Assembly: GCF_018446385.1 (NCBI RefSeq)
Contig: NC_055996.1
Span: 16,045,317 to 16,109,316 of the forward strand
Direction: 5' to 3'
Length of the DNA stretch: 64,000 bases
From: Zingiber officinale
Taxonomy: Eukaryota > Streptophyta > Magnoliopsida > Zingiberales > Zingiberaceae
Shown in pieces: positions 1 through 8,815 of the stretch. Both the position numbers and the translations under genes were made by a program. The first letter of the stretch is position 1; every line of letters starts with the position of its first letter. The notes under the pieces were generated by a model that was not told where the DNA came from, made no database searches, and worked only from the letters and a program-made list of their open reading frames with translations.

Positions 1-57
1 GACAAATAGGTTAAGTTAGTTGTGTTGTTGTCTGACACTTTGATCAAGTGTACAGGA

Positions 58-305
58 AAAGTCCAGCTAGGTCGACGGGCTGACCGGATAGCTGGCGAGA
101 AGTCCAAGCGGGTCGACTGGCTGACCGGACGCTTGGCGAGAAGTCCAAGCGGGTCGACGGGCTGACCGGACGCTTGGCGAGAAGTCCAGCTAGGTCGACG
201 GGCTGACCGGATAGCTGGCGAGAAGTCCAAGCGGGTCGACGGGCTGACCGGACGCTTGGCGAGAAGTCCAGACGGGTCGACGGGCTGACCGGACGTCTGG
301 CAGGT
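58..305 (+). repeat. 41-42 bp hairpin minisatellite, six units
   Basis: Six tandem units begin with AAGTCC and end in GGCGAG (GGCAGG in the last). Each has a nearly constant loop (GGTCGAC..GGCTGACCGGA) flanked by a stem that varies between units. Stem pairs seen are CCAGCTA/TAGCTGG, CCAAGCG/CGCTTGG and CCAGACG/CGTCTGG, so both arms change together. The array lies in the U3-like part of the LTR, upstream of the TATA box. Confidence 0.9.
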
Positions 306-690
306 AAGTGAGGTAAGTCACTGGAGGGGAGTGACTGTGAGGACGCGTTCCCGGGAAGGGGACATTAGGCGTCGATCCGTCTTAGATCCATTTCGGATGT
401 CTAAGTCGAGATCGTGACTAGATTCCGGTCTCGGAAAGACGGAATCTAAGTCATACTCTCTTTATCTATCTGTTGAACTTTAACTGTACTAACTATTTGT
501 TTTACAGGATATATATTTGCCTCGGACTAACCTTGTTTTGCAGGAAAAAGGAGTCTTTCTGGAACAAGGTGGTCCGGGCGCCCGGAAGGCGAATTTTATC
601 CAGACACCTCGTCGCTACGTGGAGCATCTTGATTTGAGCAGTTACGTCACACTCTAGGCGCCCGGAAGGGATCCAGGCGCCCGGAATAGC

Positions 691-699
691 ATATAAAAG
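691..699 (+). promoter_or_regulatory. LTR TATA box
   Basis: An atataaaag sequence lies about 370 bp before the LTR end, where a copia LTR promoter would be expected. It is not supported by anything beyond motif and position. Confidence 0.5.
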
Positions 700-1070
700 A
701 AGTCCCAGACAGGAGCTTCAGAATCAACTTTGACTGAGAACTCTTCTGCTGATCTTGCTGCTCGACGTTCAAGTGCGACGCCAACAACGCTCCGACAAAA
801 GTGCTCTTCCGATTTTTGTTTAATTTTCTTTTTGTCGGTATTGCTTTATTATTACTAGCATCTCCTGTACTTTTTCTGTAATCATATTTCGACTTGCTAG
901 TGATTGCCCAACGAAAGTGGTCAAGGACCACGGGCCTTCGAGTAGGAGTCGTCACAGGCTCCGAACAAAGTAAAAATATTTGTGTCTACTTTATCTTTTT
1001 CCGCTGCGCTTAAACTCTTGTTTTGCGAATCGATATTCACCCCCCCTCTATCGAATCTAACGGTCCTACA

Positions 1071-1320
1071 CTAGTGACCTAGCGATCGAGATCAAGATAG
1101 ATTTAGTCAAATGCTTGACACACAATAGGGGCGTCTTCGCTTGGTCCCCCGAAGAGCTACCCGACATCAAGCCCGAGGTAGCTGAACACAAACTACATCT
1201 TCTGCCTGTTTCTCGGTCGGTCAAGCAGAAGAAGTGGAACTTCTCGGCTAAGCAAAATAAGATCATCTGAGCTAAGGTGGATCAGCTCTTGAAAGCAGGG
1301 CACATTAGAGAAGTACAATT
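1071..1320 (+). pseudogene. G1 Tat-lineage gypsy pol, start of reverse transcriptase (interrupted)
   Basis: Translation on + gives a stretch with VFAWSPEELPDI, then KAGHIREVQF. This matches the linker and N-terminal part of reverse transcriptase and is clearly homologous to the G2 protein encoded on - near 22,700-22,900 (VFAWSTHELPGI, then DHIPEVQF). One in-frame stop (TGA) follows KQNKII. The reading is cut at EVQF by the SIRE-like element starting at 1321 and resumes at 9406 with QFPPWLSNVV. The host codon context therefore proves that the 8-kb element interrupts one reverse transcriptase gene. Confidence 0.85.
1316..1320. repeat. Target duplication caatt, left copy
   Basis: caatt at 1316-1320 is repeated exactly at 9406-9410, flanking the element 1321-9405. 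Removing the element and one copy restores the gypsy reading ...EVQFPPWL. Confidence 0.9.
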
Positions 1321-2448
1321 TGAAGGTTAAGTTAGGCCTTCATTCATACTTTGTCATGAAAAGGTTAAGACTATGGGACTTAGCCTTGGTATAAGGAAAA
1401 GGCTAAGTTTATGGGATTTAGCCTAATTTAGAGGAATTGTCAAATATCAAAAAGGGAGAGATTGTTGAGGCAATTTCCCTAAGGCAAGTTTGACCAGTTT
1501 GACTAAGCTTGAGTTGAGTCAAGCTTGAGTTGGGATTTGAGTTTTGAGTCAAGTCCAGGTTGTTCAATCGATCGGGCGATCGATTGAACAAGGCTCCAAT
1601 CGATTGATTGGAGTGTGTTGCGAGTGTGGAATGGCTCCAATCGATCGGTCGATCGATTGGGAGCATCACTCGCGAGCACAGAGGGCATCCCAATCGATCA
1701 GGCGATCGATTGGAACCTGGAGTTCTCGCGCGAGGAGTCGCGAGGACAACTGAATCGATCGGCCGATCGATCCATCCATTTCCAGAGAGCACAGAATGGG
1801 TCTAAATCGATCGGCCGATCGATTCAGATGGTCCCAATCGATCGGTCGATCGATTGGGAATTTGACCGTTGCGCAGGTTGTAGGCGATGGACGGTTGGGA
1901 TTGTGCAGAGCTAACGTGGCAATCGATTGGAGCTGTTTTGGATCGATTGGAGGCACTGTATATAGCCATTGCGAAGCGTTTTCTCCGCAGTTCTTTGCGA
2001 ACTTTCTTGTGCGAGCTTACTGCGATCTACAGCGATTTTCTTCGAGCTTCTCCGCCAGTTCTTGAAGGCTCTTGGGGTGCATCCCCAAGGTTCAAGAGGC
2101 CACGACAAGCAACAAGTAAGCAAGAAGAAGAGTGTATTGAGTTGTATTTTTGTTTCTTCTTGTTGTATCTGTGTTGTGTTGTGTGTGAGTGTTGTACGAG
2201 GCTTCTTCGCCTCCGGCTGCGACCGAGAAGGTGGTTTTCATAGTGGAGATAGGCGTGTCGTGTGGATCCTTGGATTAGTCACCTCATCTTGAGGTGGATA
2301 CCAAGTAAACCCTAGGTGTTAGCGTTGTGAGTGTTTTGTTTTGTTTTGTCTTTGTATTCTGCTGCACATTATCAAGACGAAGCAAGAATGAGCAAGCACG
2401 ACGAAACGCTATTCACCCCCCCCTCTAGAAGGCACAAAGGTCCCAACA
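1321..2448 (+). repeat. 5' LTR of the gag-only copia element (internally deleted)
   Basis: It starts TGAAGGTTAAG and ends GTCCCAACA. The first 227 bp align with 7254-7480. The sequence then jumps from gagttttga (1547) to gtcaagtcc, where the 3' LTR carries about 1 kb more. A short shared ttgag at the break suggests deletion by microhomology. A TATA-like gtatatag is at 1958-1965. A palindrome array lies at 1566-1860. Confidence 0.85.
1566..1860. repeat. AATCGATC-N4-GATCGATT palindrome array (5' LTR)
   Basis: About seven palindromes are spaced roughly 25-60 bp apart. Most share arms AATCGATC and GATCGATT around a 4-nt centre (GGGC, GGTC, AGGC, GGCC). Outer bases pair as well: CCAAT with ATTGG, TCAAT with ATTGA. 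Some units are imperfect (near 1751 and 1805), and one near 1593 is a shorter palindrome. The short ORFs across this stretch, rich in the residues N, R, S, I and D, are by-products of the palindromes and not genes. Confidence 0.9.
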
Positions 2449-2450
2449 AT

Positions 2451-2462
2451 TGGTATCAGAGC
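2451..2462 (+). promoter_or_regulatory. Primer binding site (initiator Met tRNA)
   Basis: TGGTATCAGAGC lies 2 bp after the LTR terminus. It is the standard plant Ty1/copia primer site complementary to the 3' end of initiator methionine tRNA. Confidence 0.95.
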
Positions 2463-2517
2463 GAGATCGCTCTTTTACGGACTAACCGCCAAGAAAGCAA
2501 GAAGCTAGAGGAAGAAG

Positions 2518-4332
2518 ATGGACTTGGGAGGTCTACTTGGATGGGATATCCGGATTCCACCTCCGTACGACAAAGAAGAATTCAGTTTTTGAAGGAATCG
2601 GTTGGAGACTTTGTTCCAAATGGATTGGAACCAATGGGTGGTCTTGGAAGACCCATTTGAAGCTCCAAAGGACAAGAAGGGTAAATGCCTCCGACCTCGA
2701 CATTGGACCAAGGAACAAAAGGAGCTAGCGGAGGCAGATAAGGAGGTAACGAAAATATTGCTTAATTTATTACCTTCTAATATAATTTTGAGTGTAGGTG
2801 AATGCACGAGTGCAAATGATCTTTGGAAAAAGATCATTGCCTATCATGAGAACCCCACTCAATTTCAAGGAGTGGAGGAGCCCAAGGAGAAGGGCTCATT
2901 GGTCCAAGAAGAAAAGGGCCAATTCGATGTTGACACGAGGTCAACATCCAAAGAAGAGGAGGAAGAAAAGATGCAATCCGATGTTGACGAGAGGTCAACA
3001 TTCAAGGAGGAAAAGGAAGAGGAGGAAGAAAAAGAAAAGGAAGAGGTGGAAGAGGAGAGATCTTCCACATCCTCAAGAGATGAAGAAGTGGAAGAGTCCA
3101 CATCCTCAAGTGAAGAGGAAGAAATAGAAGATGATGAAACCTCCACAATGCAAGCTACATCAAATGGAGAATCAAGCATCATCCCTACAAGCAAAGGTAT
3201 AGGAACTCTAATTGTAAATAACAAAAATCATATCATTTGATTTGAGTGTAGGGAGCATGGGCACTACAAGAGCAAGTGTCCCAAGTTGGCCAAGAAGAAG
3301 AGCCAAGTAGTATCCAAGGGCAAGGAGAAGCCCAAAGAGACAACTCCCACTACAAAGAAGAGCAAGGAACACATTGTGTGTTTCTTGTGCAATAAAAGAG
3401 GACATTATAGAAGTCAATGTCTAAAGGGGAAGAAAACAACAAAGGTCAAAGGAGGAAACACAAGTCTAGGGGGAACTTCTAAGGTAAAAACTAAGGTATC
3501 ATTTAATGAACCTATTCCTTTAACACATGATAAAAAGCATGCTAGAAATAATGCTTATCATTTTAATGCTAATTATCATGAAAGTAGGAAGCATGATGAT
3601 ACTAAGGATAAATATATTCCTCTTCATGCTAGATTTACCACACCTAAGGTTAGGAAGGTAGATAACTACTTAGGCAATCACTCTAAGGATTATAGATATA
3701 TGCCTAAAATTAGGAATGCTCATAGGAATCAAGAAAAATCCAAATCTATGGATTTAAGAGTGGAAACCCAAGTCTTGAGGTCAAGACTTGATAACTTGGA
3801 AAGAATCCTAGCATGAATGGAAAATCTTCTAAAGGGTCAAAATGAGCATAACCTAGGAAAAACTAGACAAGAGCCATCCAATGGCTATAGAGGTTTGGGA
3901 TACAAACCTAAAGCCACGAAGGATGTGACTTTTTTTCATAGGGTTCCATATAGTTATGGGACCAACCCTAGGTTTAGAGGTCAAGCCAAAAACTCTAGGG
4001 AAGGAATTCCTAAAGGTATCCTTGGCAAGACAAATGTGACTAAGGCTTCTAAGAAGTCTAACAAAGTCACTAAGAAGGTCACAAGGGAGGCCATCCCTAA
4101 GGTTGACCTAGTAAAAGTGACTAAGGCTTCAAAAATGTCAAACAAAGTCATAAACAAGGTTACAAGGGAAGTTATCCCTAGAAGTGACCTAGTAGAAGTG
4201 ACCAAGGCTTCTAAGAAGCCTAGAAAGGTCCTTAGGAAGGTATCTAGGGAAGTCATCCCTAGTGAGTACCTAGAGCACCCAAGGAGCACCAATAGATTTT
4301 GGGTTCCTAGGAGCACATTCTCTACACCCTAG
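2518..4332 (+). pseudogene. SIRE-like gag polyprotein with three in-frame TGA codons
   Basis: One frame runs from ATG 2518 to TAG 4330-4332 (604 codons before the stop), broken only by TGA at 2590, 3238 and 3814. The N-terminal part (MDLGG...PPYDKEEF...WVVLEDPFEAP) resembles large plant copia Gag. A Glu/Ser-rich acidic stretch lies at about 2870-3150. Two zinc knuckles follow. The first (FECREHGHYKSKC) has lost its first Cys to the TGA at 3238. The second (CFLCNKRGHYRSQC) is an intact CX2CX4HX4C. The C-terminal part has three basic repeats of about 35 residues around VTKASKK..KV..KV(T/S)RE..P (about 4020-4280) and ends at WVPRSTFSTP, where related elements read on into protease. Here a stop follows and no pol exists. 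Confidence 0.85.
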
Positions 4333-4510
4333 ATGGGTTTAGAGAGTGTCAACTCCAATTGGAAGGGTAGTTAACCCAACCTTGTTAAAGTTGACACTTT
4401 AGAGCATTTTCAAGGTTATTGTTAACCTTTGAAAATGAAAAAGATTATTGGGTTACTCTTGGAAAGAGTAGTATATGTGCCAAAACTTGAAAAGATGAAC
4501 TTAATCTAAA

Positions 4511-5260
4511 TTGGCACACTTAAGAAAGACATAAGAAAAATCAAGTTAGAATTTTGATACTTTCTTAAGAAATGAGGAGAAGACCCAAGCCTTAGTCAAA
4601 TGCAATTAATCCTTAAAGAGCAAAAAGGTGCCAAGTATTGAGAATTGAAATTAGAAATTAATTGGCACACTTGGAGAAGCAAAAGAAAGGTCAAATTGGG
4701 AATTTGACATTTTCTCATGGAATTAAGGAAAATATAATCCTTGATCTAAAATTGTCACTCTTAGAAAGAGTAAAATGTGCCAAAGTTTAAGGTGTTGATG
4801 TTAGTCTAAATTGCCACATATGGAAAAAGGAGAAGGAATACCAAGTTAGGATTTTGGTATCTTCTTAAGGGAATTAAGATATGTTTAAGCCTTAATTCTA
4901 AATAATTACTCCTTGGAAGAGTAGGTTGTGTCAAACCTTGAGGAATCACATTTAATGTAAGTTGGCGCACTTGGAAGAAGGATAAGGAATGACTAGTTGA
5001 GATCTCAATATGTTCTTAAGGACGTAAGAGCAAAATTGAGTCTCAAAGTTTAATCCTTAAGAGGAGTAATTTGTGTCAAACAAAAATTTAAGGATTGAAT
5101 TTTTAATCTCAATTGGCACAAATAGAAAAGGGTAAAAGAAATGTCAAGTTGGGTTTTGACATTTCTTCAAGAAATGGGCAATTTAGGATTAAATCTTAAG
5201 GTTTAACATAGGATTAAGGATGCTTAAATAGCCTATCTAGACATATTTTATTTATGCTAA
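4511..5260 (+). repeat. Five diverged tandem repeats of about 150 bp
   Basis: The anchor ttggcacac (or a close variant) occurs at 4511, 4662, 4811, 4962 and 5113, a spacing of 149-151 bp. Each anchor is followed by an A/G-rich run, then a caagtt..gattttga-like segment and ttcttaagg. Copies are strongly diverged but the period is kept. Confidence 0.75.
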
Positions 5261-6104
5261 AATGCCATGTTTGATTGTCTATCATATGTCATGACATCAT
5301 ACGTTGCATTCATTTTTATTATGAAAAACACAAAAATACCATGTCATGCCATATATACATCATGTAACTATAGCATGCTTGTCTCTTGAAAATTGCTTAT
5401 TTTGATGTATGCCATTAATCATCATGCATTATGTAAATTTCCTTGTAATCAAGGACAAAAGGCATTTATTATGAATGGAAGTGTTCCAACAAGTGGGAAC
5501 ATGTCAAGTGATATCCTAGATGGATAATCATGATTTTCACAATGCCTAGATAGAGATGCATGATCCCTTAGTTTAGGACAAAACCAAATTTACATCTCAC
5601 AAAGAATCATAAGATGACTTGTATGTGTTTTAGTACACATTAGATACAAGTGAGATGTTAGGATGGTGAACAAAACTCAAGATGTTGATTTAGTGCATCT
5701 TGTTGAGTTTTAGGTTCATCAAAACACATAGTTATGTGTTTTCCAATCATTGGGAAAGCTAATGTACAAGTCATGTGCATTGAGCCCAAAGAACATGGTT
5801 GGATATTGGTTTTAAAATTCATCTCAAAATGCTTTTTGAAAACCTTAGTGAAGACTATCTTTTGATAGTGATCATCATTGAATAGTTGAGCACAAACTTG
5901 GAGGAAAACATTAGAGTTTTTACAAGTTTTCAAATTTGTGTCAATCATTGAAAATAAGAAGTATTTTCATAGAAAACTATTTTTTCTTGATAGTATATAC
6001 CCTAAGTAGTGTCTACATGAATTTTCATGATTTGTAAATTTTTATAGAATTTTTGGGGAGTTTTTGAAGTTCGCTGAAATTGAATTTTAGGAAATCAGAA
6101 ACTC

Positions 6105-6335
6105 AATCGATCAGCCAATCGATTGGATTGGATTTAATCGATCAGCCGATCGATTGGGAAGCCAATTCCCGCGAACAGAAGGGTGTTGAATCGATCAGGC
6201 GATCGATTGACCCGTGATTGGATCGATCAGTCGATCGATTCAAAGGGAATTTCTACGCACAGAAGTGCGTGGAATCGATCAATGGATCGATTGGAGTGAG
6301 TTCAATCGATTGAGTCCTAACTTCAATCGATTGGG
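6105..6335. repeat. AATCGATC-type palindrome cluster in element body
   Basis: Five ATCGATC-N4-GATCGAT-like units lie at about 6112, 6135, 6189, 6219 and 6271, with two half-units (tcaatcgattg) at about 6302 and 6323. They are the same motif as in the LTRs but less perfect, and they lie in the non-coding body. Confidence 0.8.
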
Positions 6336-6954
6336 AAGTCTGATTTTGGCCTGAAAAGCCTGATTTTAGCACTTCAAGTCACTTCGAGTCCCAATAACCA
6401 TTCCAACCCCCTTGGAATATATTTATATACATTTAAGGGGAGTTTTCATGTGAAAACAAGTATGGATTGGTTAAGAAATACCAAAGTGAAGTTTAGGATA
6501 AGGTTTAGTTTCAATTCTGAATTTTGGAACCTTAAAACTTCAAGTTTTGGTTTTCAAGGGTCATTAACTACTCTTAACCCTTTGGAATACATTTGTATAC
6601 ACTTAGGGGTAGTTTTTATGATGAAAACAAGCATGGTTTGGTTAATGTCGACTTAGGTGAAGTTTAGGTTGAGGTTAGTTTCATTATTGAATTTTGAACC
6701 TCAAATCTTCGAGTTTTGGTTTTCTTAATTATTTAGGAACCCCAAGTCATTGTTGGTGCAATGATCGAAGTTTGACCATGTTTTTAGGGGGAGTTACTCT
6801 TTGAAAACATAAAAATCTTTTCAAAAACCTTGGAAGGTGAGTTAAACCTTCGTGATGAATTAATACTCAGGGTCGAGTATTGGAGAGCAATGGAAGGTTG
6901 GTTATCTTCATTGCTAGGATGTTAAATGCTCTTGGATGAGCATTTTGGAGTAGA

Positions 6955-7253
6955 TGTTTGCTCAAGGGGGAGCATTGGGTTTAATGAAGGGGATCAGACC
7001 TTCATTGGTAAAGTGGAAAATGCTCTCAGATGAGCATTGTGAAAACGATTACTGCTCAAGGGGGAGCAGTGGATACAATGAATGGGATTTTCATTGGTTA
7101 AATGGTGAATGCTCTAGGTTGAGTATTGTGGAGTCAAGTAGAGCTTAAGGGGGAGCTTTGGAGACAATGAAGGGTATGTGATCTTCATTGTGAGGTTAAC
7201 TCTTATGGGGAAGAGTTGTTGTCTATTTTTGATGTGTGACAAAGGGGGAGAAT
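6955..7253 (+). repeat. Repeated polypurine tracts before the 3' LTR
   Basis: AAGGGGGAG occurs at about 6964, 7058, 7148 and 7242 within units of about 90 bp (gctcaagggggagca, then a gctct..gagcattgtg tail). The last one (7241-7250) sits 3 bp before the LTR and is the likely functional plus-strand primer. The others are upstream copies. Confidence 0.75.
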
Positions 7254-7559
7254 TGAATGTTAAGTTAGACCTTCATTCATACTTTGTCATGGAAAGGTTA
7301 AGGCTATGGGACTTAGCCTTGGTATAAGGAAAAGGTTAAGACTATGGGATTTAGCCTAACTTAGAGGAATTGTCAAACATCCAAAAGGGGGAGATTGTTG
7401 AGGCAATTTCCTTAGGACAAGTTTGACCAGTTTGACTAAGCTTGAGTTGAGTCAAGCTTGAGTTGGGATTTGAGTTTTGATGTTTGACAATATATGGAGA
7501 TTATTGGAGCAATCGTCCGATTGTGGAGATGGTCAAGGGATTGACCAGGTTGATGAGAA

Positions 7560-8085
7560 GACAAGTCAAGTGGGTCAGTGTTGACCGGAGACTTGATCGG
7601 GTAAGTCCTAGCTAAAGTTTAGGCAATGGAAAAGTCCTAACTGGAGGTTAGGTAAGAGAGAAGTCAAGTAGGTCAAGGTTGACAGGAGACTTGATTGGGA
7701 AAGTCCTAATTGGAGATTAGGCAAAGGTAAGTCCAATATGAAGGTTGGCAAGAGTAAAAATCCAAGTAGGTCAGTGTTGAGCAGACTTGGTGGTGAAAGT
7801 CCTAATAAGTGAGATCAGGCAATTAGAAAGTCCTAGTATGGCTAGGCAAAGGGAAAGTCCTGGTGAGAAGCCAGGCAACTAGAAAGTCCAAGTGTGATCT
7901 TGGCAAAAGGAAAGTCCTGGTGAGGAGCCAGACATTTGGAAAGTTCAAGTGTGATCTTGGCAAAAGGAAAGTCCTGGTGAGGAGCCAGACATTTGGAAAG
8001 TTCAAGTGTGATCTTGGCACAGGTTGAAAGTCCAAGTGTGATCTTGGCAAAGGAGAAAGCCCTGGTAAGGAGCCAGGCAATTGGG
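7560..8085 (+). repeat. Variable-stem hairpin array
   Basis: About twelve units follow the plan AGTCC + stem + 5-20 nt loop + stem' + GGCAA. Stems seen include CCTAAC/GTTAGG, CCTAAT/ATTAGG, CCTAG/CTAGG, CCTGG/CCAGG, CCAAG/CTTGG and CCAA/TTGG, plus two longer ones with AGTCAAGT/ACTTGA. Both arms change together. The unit plan is the same as the array at 58-305 in the other LTR. Confidence 0.9.
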
Positions 8086-8143
8086 AAGTCTAAGCATGTG
8101 GTTTTGGCAAGGTAAGTCCTAGTGTGACTTGGCAAGGTGAACT

Positions 8144-8401
8144 CGATAACTAGGATGAGGCTGAAGGAAACTCCCGAAGGCAAGGCGTGAAGGATGGGTA
8201 GATATCCGAGGGACGCAAGGCTGATGGAGGAGGCTAGAAGGATAGTTCAAGGTTGATCGAGTGTGGTGTATAATCCGACAACTAGGATGAGGCTGAAGGA
8301 AGCTCCTGAAGGCAAGGCGTGAAGGATGGGAGATATCCGAGAGATGCAAGGCTGATGGAGGAGGTTGGAAGGCTAGTTCGAGGTTGGTCGGGTGTGGGCC
8401 A
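8144..8401 (+). repeat. Tandem duplication of about 135 bp in LTR
   Basis: The block from aactaggatgaggctgaagg through ggctgatggaggagg is present twice (about 8149-8280 and 8281-8400) with small differences. Confidence 0.85.
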
Positions 8402-8487
8402 AATGCTAGGCATGAAGACCCAACAGGTCACGGTTGACCGAGAGTTGGGTTGGAGAGTTTGGACTTGAGTTTGAGTTAAGTCCAGGT

Positions 8488-8815
8488 TGTTCAATCGATC
8501 GGGCGATCGATTGAACAAGGCTCCAATCGATCGGTCGATCGATTGGAGTGTGCTGCGAGTGTGGAATGACTCCAATCGATCGGTCGATCGATTGGGAACA
8601 TCACTCGCGAGCACAGAGGGCATTGATCGGGCGATCGATTGGGAGTCCCAATCGATCGGTGGATCGATTGGGACCTAGAGTTCTCGCGCGAGGAGTTGCG
8701 AGGACAGCTGAATCGATCAGCCGATCGATCCAGCCATTTCCAGAGAGCATAGAATGGGTCTGAATCGATTGGTCGATCGATTCAGATGGTCTCAATCGAT
8801 CGGTTGATCGATTGA
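8488..8815. repeat. AATCGATC-N4-GATCGATT palindrome array (3' LTR)
   Basis: This is the homologue of 1566-1860. It has eight or so units with centres GGGC, GGTC, GGTG, AGCC and similar, including one unit absent from the 5' LTR. Several units that are imperfect in the 5' LTR are perfect here (near 8762, TGAATCGATT..GATCGATTCA). Confidence 0.9.

Larger units (their letters stand above)
1..1070 (+). mobile_element. Partial Ty1/copia (SIRE/Maximus-like) 3' LTR
   Basis: The segment ends in a C-rich tract (ttcacccccc) followed by ctcta and then ggtcctaca. This is the same layout as the 3' ends of the two SIRE-like LTRs at 2448 and 9405. At 1071 the sequence switches directly to gypsy pol coding sequence, so position 1070 (CA) is taken as the LTR terminus and ctagt (1071-1075) as the probable target duplication, whose partner lies outside the window. 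A TATA-like box is at 691-699. Three GGCGCCCGGAA boxes lie near 576-690, and a hairpin minisatellite occupies 58-305. There is no coding sequence. The left part of the element is cut off by the window edge. Confidence 0.7.
4333..7240. other. Non-coding body of the gag-only element
   Basis: These 2.9 kb take the place of pol. I see no conserved protein in any frame. The stretch holds diverged 150-bp repeats (4511-5260), a palindrome cluster (6105-6335), two diverged copies of a block of about 170 bp starting near 6400 and 6573 (ttggaata.atttgtatacactta..gg.agtttt), and a polypurine-tract repeat zone (about 6955-7250). The ORF on - at 5658-5948 has no recognisable domain and is not called. Confidence 0.7.

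Noticed and set aside
1455..1463. LTR start placed at TGTTGAGG after an internal aaagggagagat purine tract (1463 and 7396)
   Set aside because: The true start is 1321/7254: it gives the exact caatt duplication, restores the gypsy reading, and is preceded by another polypurine tract at 7241.
1503..1956. Several overlapping ORFs rich in NRS, IDR and SIDW-like words on both strands
   Set aside because: They are translations of the palindrome array; each strand and frame gives similar peptides because the DNA is self-complementary.
2865..3224. Ser-rich ORF on - opposite gag
   Set aside because: Mirror of the Glu/Lys/Ser-rich + frame of gag, which has conserved motifs.
7560..8085. Hairpin array considered as CRISPR or attachment-site array
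   Set aside because: No constant repeat with unique spacers and no cas genes; the variable part is a palindromic stem.
8282..8795. Further ORFs with the same peptide words
   Set aside because: Same cause in the 3' LTR; no gene context.
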